Assembly: GCF_026013615.1 (NCBI RefSeq)
Contig: NZ_JAPDPI010000006.1
Span: 91,013 to 155,012 of the forward strand
Length of the DNA: 64,000 bases
Direction of reading: 5' to 3'
DNA from: Plebeiibacterium marinum
GTDB taxonomy: Bacteria > Bacteroidota > Bacteroidia > Bacteroidales > Marinilabiliaceae
Position 1 is the first letter of the stretch; every line of letters begins with the position of its first letter. Positions 62,182 to 64,000 of this stretch are shown here, in pieces. The notes under the pieces were generated by a model, which was given only the letters and a program-made list of their open reading frames with translations, was not told the DNA's origin and made no database searches. A program made the position numbers and the translations under genes.

Positions 62182-63396
62182 ATGAGTGGACTTGAGACCA
62201 TCAAAATCAACTTCTTCATCAAGAAGACAAAATTGCTTAAAAACGGAGAAGCTCCAATCTTCGTTCGAATCATTATCAACAAGGAAAGAGACGAGTATGG
62301 CTTAAAGCAAAGTATTCTGCCTAAACAGTGGAATGAATCCAAACAATTCGTAAAAGGCAATTCAGATCAGGCTGAGAAAATCAATCAGCTCATTGAACTT
62401 CACAGAACAAAAATCCAATCATATTTTAATTTTATGACTATGGATAACCAACCTATTAATCCAAGAATTCTCAAAGAAAAGATGGTTGGTAAAAAAGAAA
62501 CCAGACGTACTATTCTGAAAGTTTTCCAGGAACACAATGATAATGCAAGAAAACTTATTGGTATTGACTTCGCCCCTGATACTGTTCAACGATACGAAAC
62601 TTGTTATATGCACACCAAAGACTTTATACGTTGGCAATATAAACGTGAAGATATTGCATTGGAAGATCTGAACCATCAATTCGTGCGTAATTATGAGCTA
62701 TACTTAAAAACCGAACGTAAATGCGCTCATAACACAGCCATTAAGTATTTGAAGAACTTTAAGAAGATAGTCAGAATTGCCTTGGCTAACGGCTGGATGA
62801 AAAAAGATCCTTTTGCAACCATCAAATTTAAATTAAAACCTGTTGATGCTGTTTACTTGACAAAAGAGGAACTGGATACCTTAATAAATAAGGATATTAG
62901 TATGGAGCGATTAAGACAAGTACGTGATGTTTTTGTTTTCTGCTGCTTTACAGGATTAGCTTTCTCTGATGTCAAATCCTTAAAAAGACAGCACATCACA
63001 ACAGATAGTAACAGAATTACCTGGATTCATAAAAAACGTACTAAAACAGATCAGATGAGTACAATTTTCGTAATTGAAGCTGCTAAAAAACTAATGGCGA
63101 AATATAAAAACGAACCGGAACTCATTGAAAAGGATGCAGTCCTACCTGTTTTGAGCAATCAAAAAATGAATGCATATTTGAAAGAAATCGGAACTATATG
63201 CGGTATAGATAAACCTATATCAACACATACAGCCAGACATACCTTTGCGACTACAGTTGCTTTAGAAAACAATATGCCTCTTGAAGTTGTATCAAAGACT
63301 TTAGGTCATTCCAGCACAAAAATGACTCAGCGCTATGCCAGAACGACAGAGGCTTTGATTAGTAAGAATATGGAGAAGATAGCGAATTTGTATTAA
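62182..63396 (+). CDS. Tyrosine recombinase/integrase (Bacteroidota phage_int_SAM_5 type)
   Basis: The 404-residue protein has an N-terminal arm-binding region (about 5-60; GEAPIFVRIIINKERDEYGLKQSILPKQWNESK), a SAM-like core-binding domain (about 110-215) and a catalytic domain (about 225-395). Catalytic residues: H349 and R352 (HTARHTFA), H376 (LGHSSTKM) and Y385 nucleophile (RYAR). The first canonical Arg (TGLR) is Ala260 here (TGLAFSDVKSL), as in many integrases of Bacteroides conjugative transposons. It sits just after tRNA-Ser, so it likely inserts an element at that tRNA. The element continues beyond the window. Confidence 0.92.
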   Translation: MSGLETIKINFFIKKTKLLKNGEAPIFVRIIINKERDEYGLKQSILPKQWNESKQFVKGNSDQAEKINQLIELHRTKIQSYFNFMTMDNQPINPRILKEKMVGKKETRRTILKVFQEHNDNARKLIGIDFAPDTVQRYETCYMHTKDFIRWQYKREDIALEDLNHQFVRNYELYLKTERKCAHNTAIKYLKNFKKIVRIALANGWMKKDPFATIKFKLKPVDAVYLTKEELDTLINKDISMERLRQVRDVFVFCCFTGLAFSDVKSLKRQHITTDSNRITWIHKKRTKTDQMSTIFVIEAAKKLMAKYKNEPELIEKDAVLPVLSNQKMNAYLKEIGTICGIDKPISTHTARHTFATTVALENNMPLEVVSKTLGHSSTKMTQRYARTTEALISKNMEKIANLY

Positions 63397-63478
63397 AAAC
63401 AAATAGGCTTAGAGCAAATATCGCGATATGCGATATTTGCTCAAGACTTATAATTAAATTTCATGCTAATAAAGGTCG

Positions 63479-64000
63479 TTAATTAATTTTATTCACTCCA
63501 TTAATTGCCTTTTGAATCGTTATAATAGCATTTTGTGACACGCCACACTCTTTAGCTATTGAGTCCCAATGAGAAACTGCATCTTGCACTTCTTCCAATA
63601 TCAGCTCCGGTTTCTTTATTCCAAAATGTAAGCCTAACTCCAATAAATGTTTCCTTCCCGGATTTTTACTCTCTCCTGCAACCATTGTGCTATGAAAACC
63701 ATATGCTGAATTTGAAAAAGTGAGATCATATACAGGTGCAAAACTCCAATTACCTTTGACATCCATTAAAAAAGAGAAGTTCTTACTATGATCATCCCTG
63801 TTATGAGCAAACACATTAAAAGCTGCCAGACGTAATACTTTTTCGTATGCTTTCACATGTTTTTCAAGTTGAAAGGCACAATCCATTAAATGACCATAAT
63901 CCATGGTGCTCATTCTAAAATTATCATGCATCAATCCACTTGCAGTATGCATGTGAATTCTTTTCTCTTTTATTCTGTCAAAGCGTTTTGTACCAAAGTA
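63479..64000 (-). CDS. HipA-like kinase C-terminal part (5' end outside window)
   Basis: The frame is open to the right window edge, so the N-terminus is missing. The visible 173 residues have HipA features: FDRIKEKRIHMHTASGL (as in RFDR...R.H...AAGLL), AAFNVFAHNRDDHSKNFSFLM containing the catalytic Asp and the metal-binding DDH.KN, and WSFAPVYDLTFS. HipA-type toxins phosphorylate glutamyl-tRNA synthetase and induce dormancy; the cognate HipB antitoxin and HipA N-terminal domain would lie to the right. It is convergent with the integrase and likely belongs to the same inserted element. Confidence 0.82.
   Translation of the reverse strand, partial: YFGTKRFDRIKEKRIHMHTASGLMHDNFRMSTMDYGHLMDCAFQLEKHVKAYEKVLRLAAFNVFAHNRDDHSKNFSFLMDVKGNWSFAPVYDLTFSNSAYGFHSTMVAGESKNPGRKHLLELGLHFGIKKPELILEEVQDAVSHWDSIAKECGVSQNAIITIQKAINGVNKIN

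Noticed and set aside
62182..63396. Integrase inactivated by loss of the first catalytic Arg
   Set aside because: TGLA in place of TGLR is usual in Bacteroides conjugative-transposon integrases, which remain active; the other catalytic residues are intact.

Overview
The window looks like a chromosome segment of an AT-rich member of the Bacteroidota, most likely a marine or anaerobic Bacteroidales/Marinilabiliales-type organism. Evidence for this is a TonB-dependent receptor paired with a DUF4249 lipoprotein, DUF5686 and DUF6340 proteins, a type IX secretion (T9SS) sorting tail, PD40/TPR proteins, LytS/LytR-type two-component genes, promoter -7 boxes of the TANNTTTG type, few Shine-Dalgarno sequences, and a Bacteroidetes-type tyrosine integrase. 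No rRNA genes or CRISPR array were seen.

Layout. 1-13 kb: envelope genes (DUF5686 fragment, TonB-like protein with a receptor-plug-like tail, TonB receptor + DUF4249 pair, large lipoprotein, DUF819 carrier, PBP4-type DacB) with a PAS/chemotaxis-like sensor and an omega-amidase. 13-19 kb: DUF6340 lipoprotein, iron alcohol dehydrogenase, FabG, sirtuin, PrsW protease and ribosome-rescue factor ArfB. 19-22.5 kb: an accessory patch with an unknown gene, a HigB/HigA-like toxin-antitoxin pair and decayed repeats. 22-29.4 kb: membrane-anchored serine hydrolase, small TolQ-like channel protein, divergent LytS/LytR pair and a secreted GH28-like enzyme. 29-40 kb: lipid-A-type ABC exporter, PurB, EI24 protein, NfeD protease, two small acidic-tailed paralogues, Tag glycosylase, FAH-family enzyme, DEDDh exonuclease and a TPR/PD40 protein. 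40-43.4 kb: galT, a GntR regulator and a HAD phosphatase, with a shared operator. 43-49 kb: a dihydropyrimidinase-like protein lacking metal ligands, an EamA permease, a WcaF-like acetyltransferase and an OmpR-type two-component pair preceded by phased direct repeats. 49-58 kb: cyclase, HtpG, GlnK-AmtB, and a PAS kinase with a single-domain response regulator. 58-61.5 kb: an ECF-sigma operon with a probable anti-sigma factor, a DUF4097-like protein and two outer-membrane barrel candidates. 61.7-64 kb: tRNA-Ser(UGA) followed by a tyrosine integrase and a HipA-like gene, the likely left edge of an integrated element that runs out of the window.

How the parts fit. Much of the window is envelope and signalling. 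The clearest regulatory circuits readable from sequence are: (i) GntR and galT, whose -7 boxes are each followed by the same 10-bp-phased ACTGGT direct repeat; (ii) the HK/RR pair at 46.6-49.0 kb behind four (G/A)GTTAA repeats spaced 11/10/11 bp; (iii) amtB-glnK with a well-formed TTTG-N20-TAAGTTTG promoter; (iv) the tRNA-Ser promoter. Start sites were moved downstream where a signal peptide or family alignment favoured an internal ATG. All functional names come from reading motifs by eye; no database search was run.
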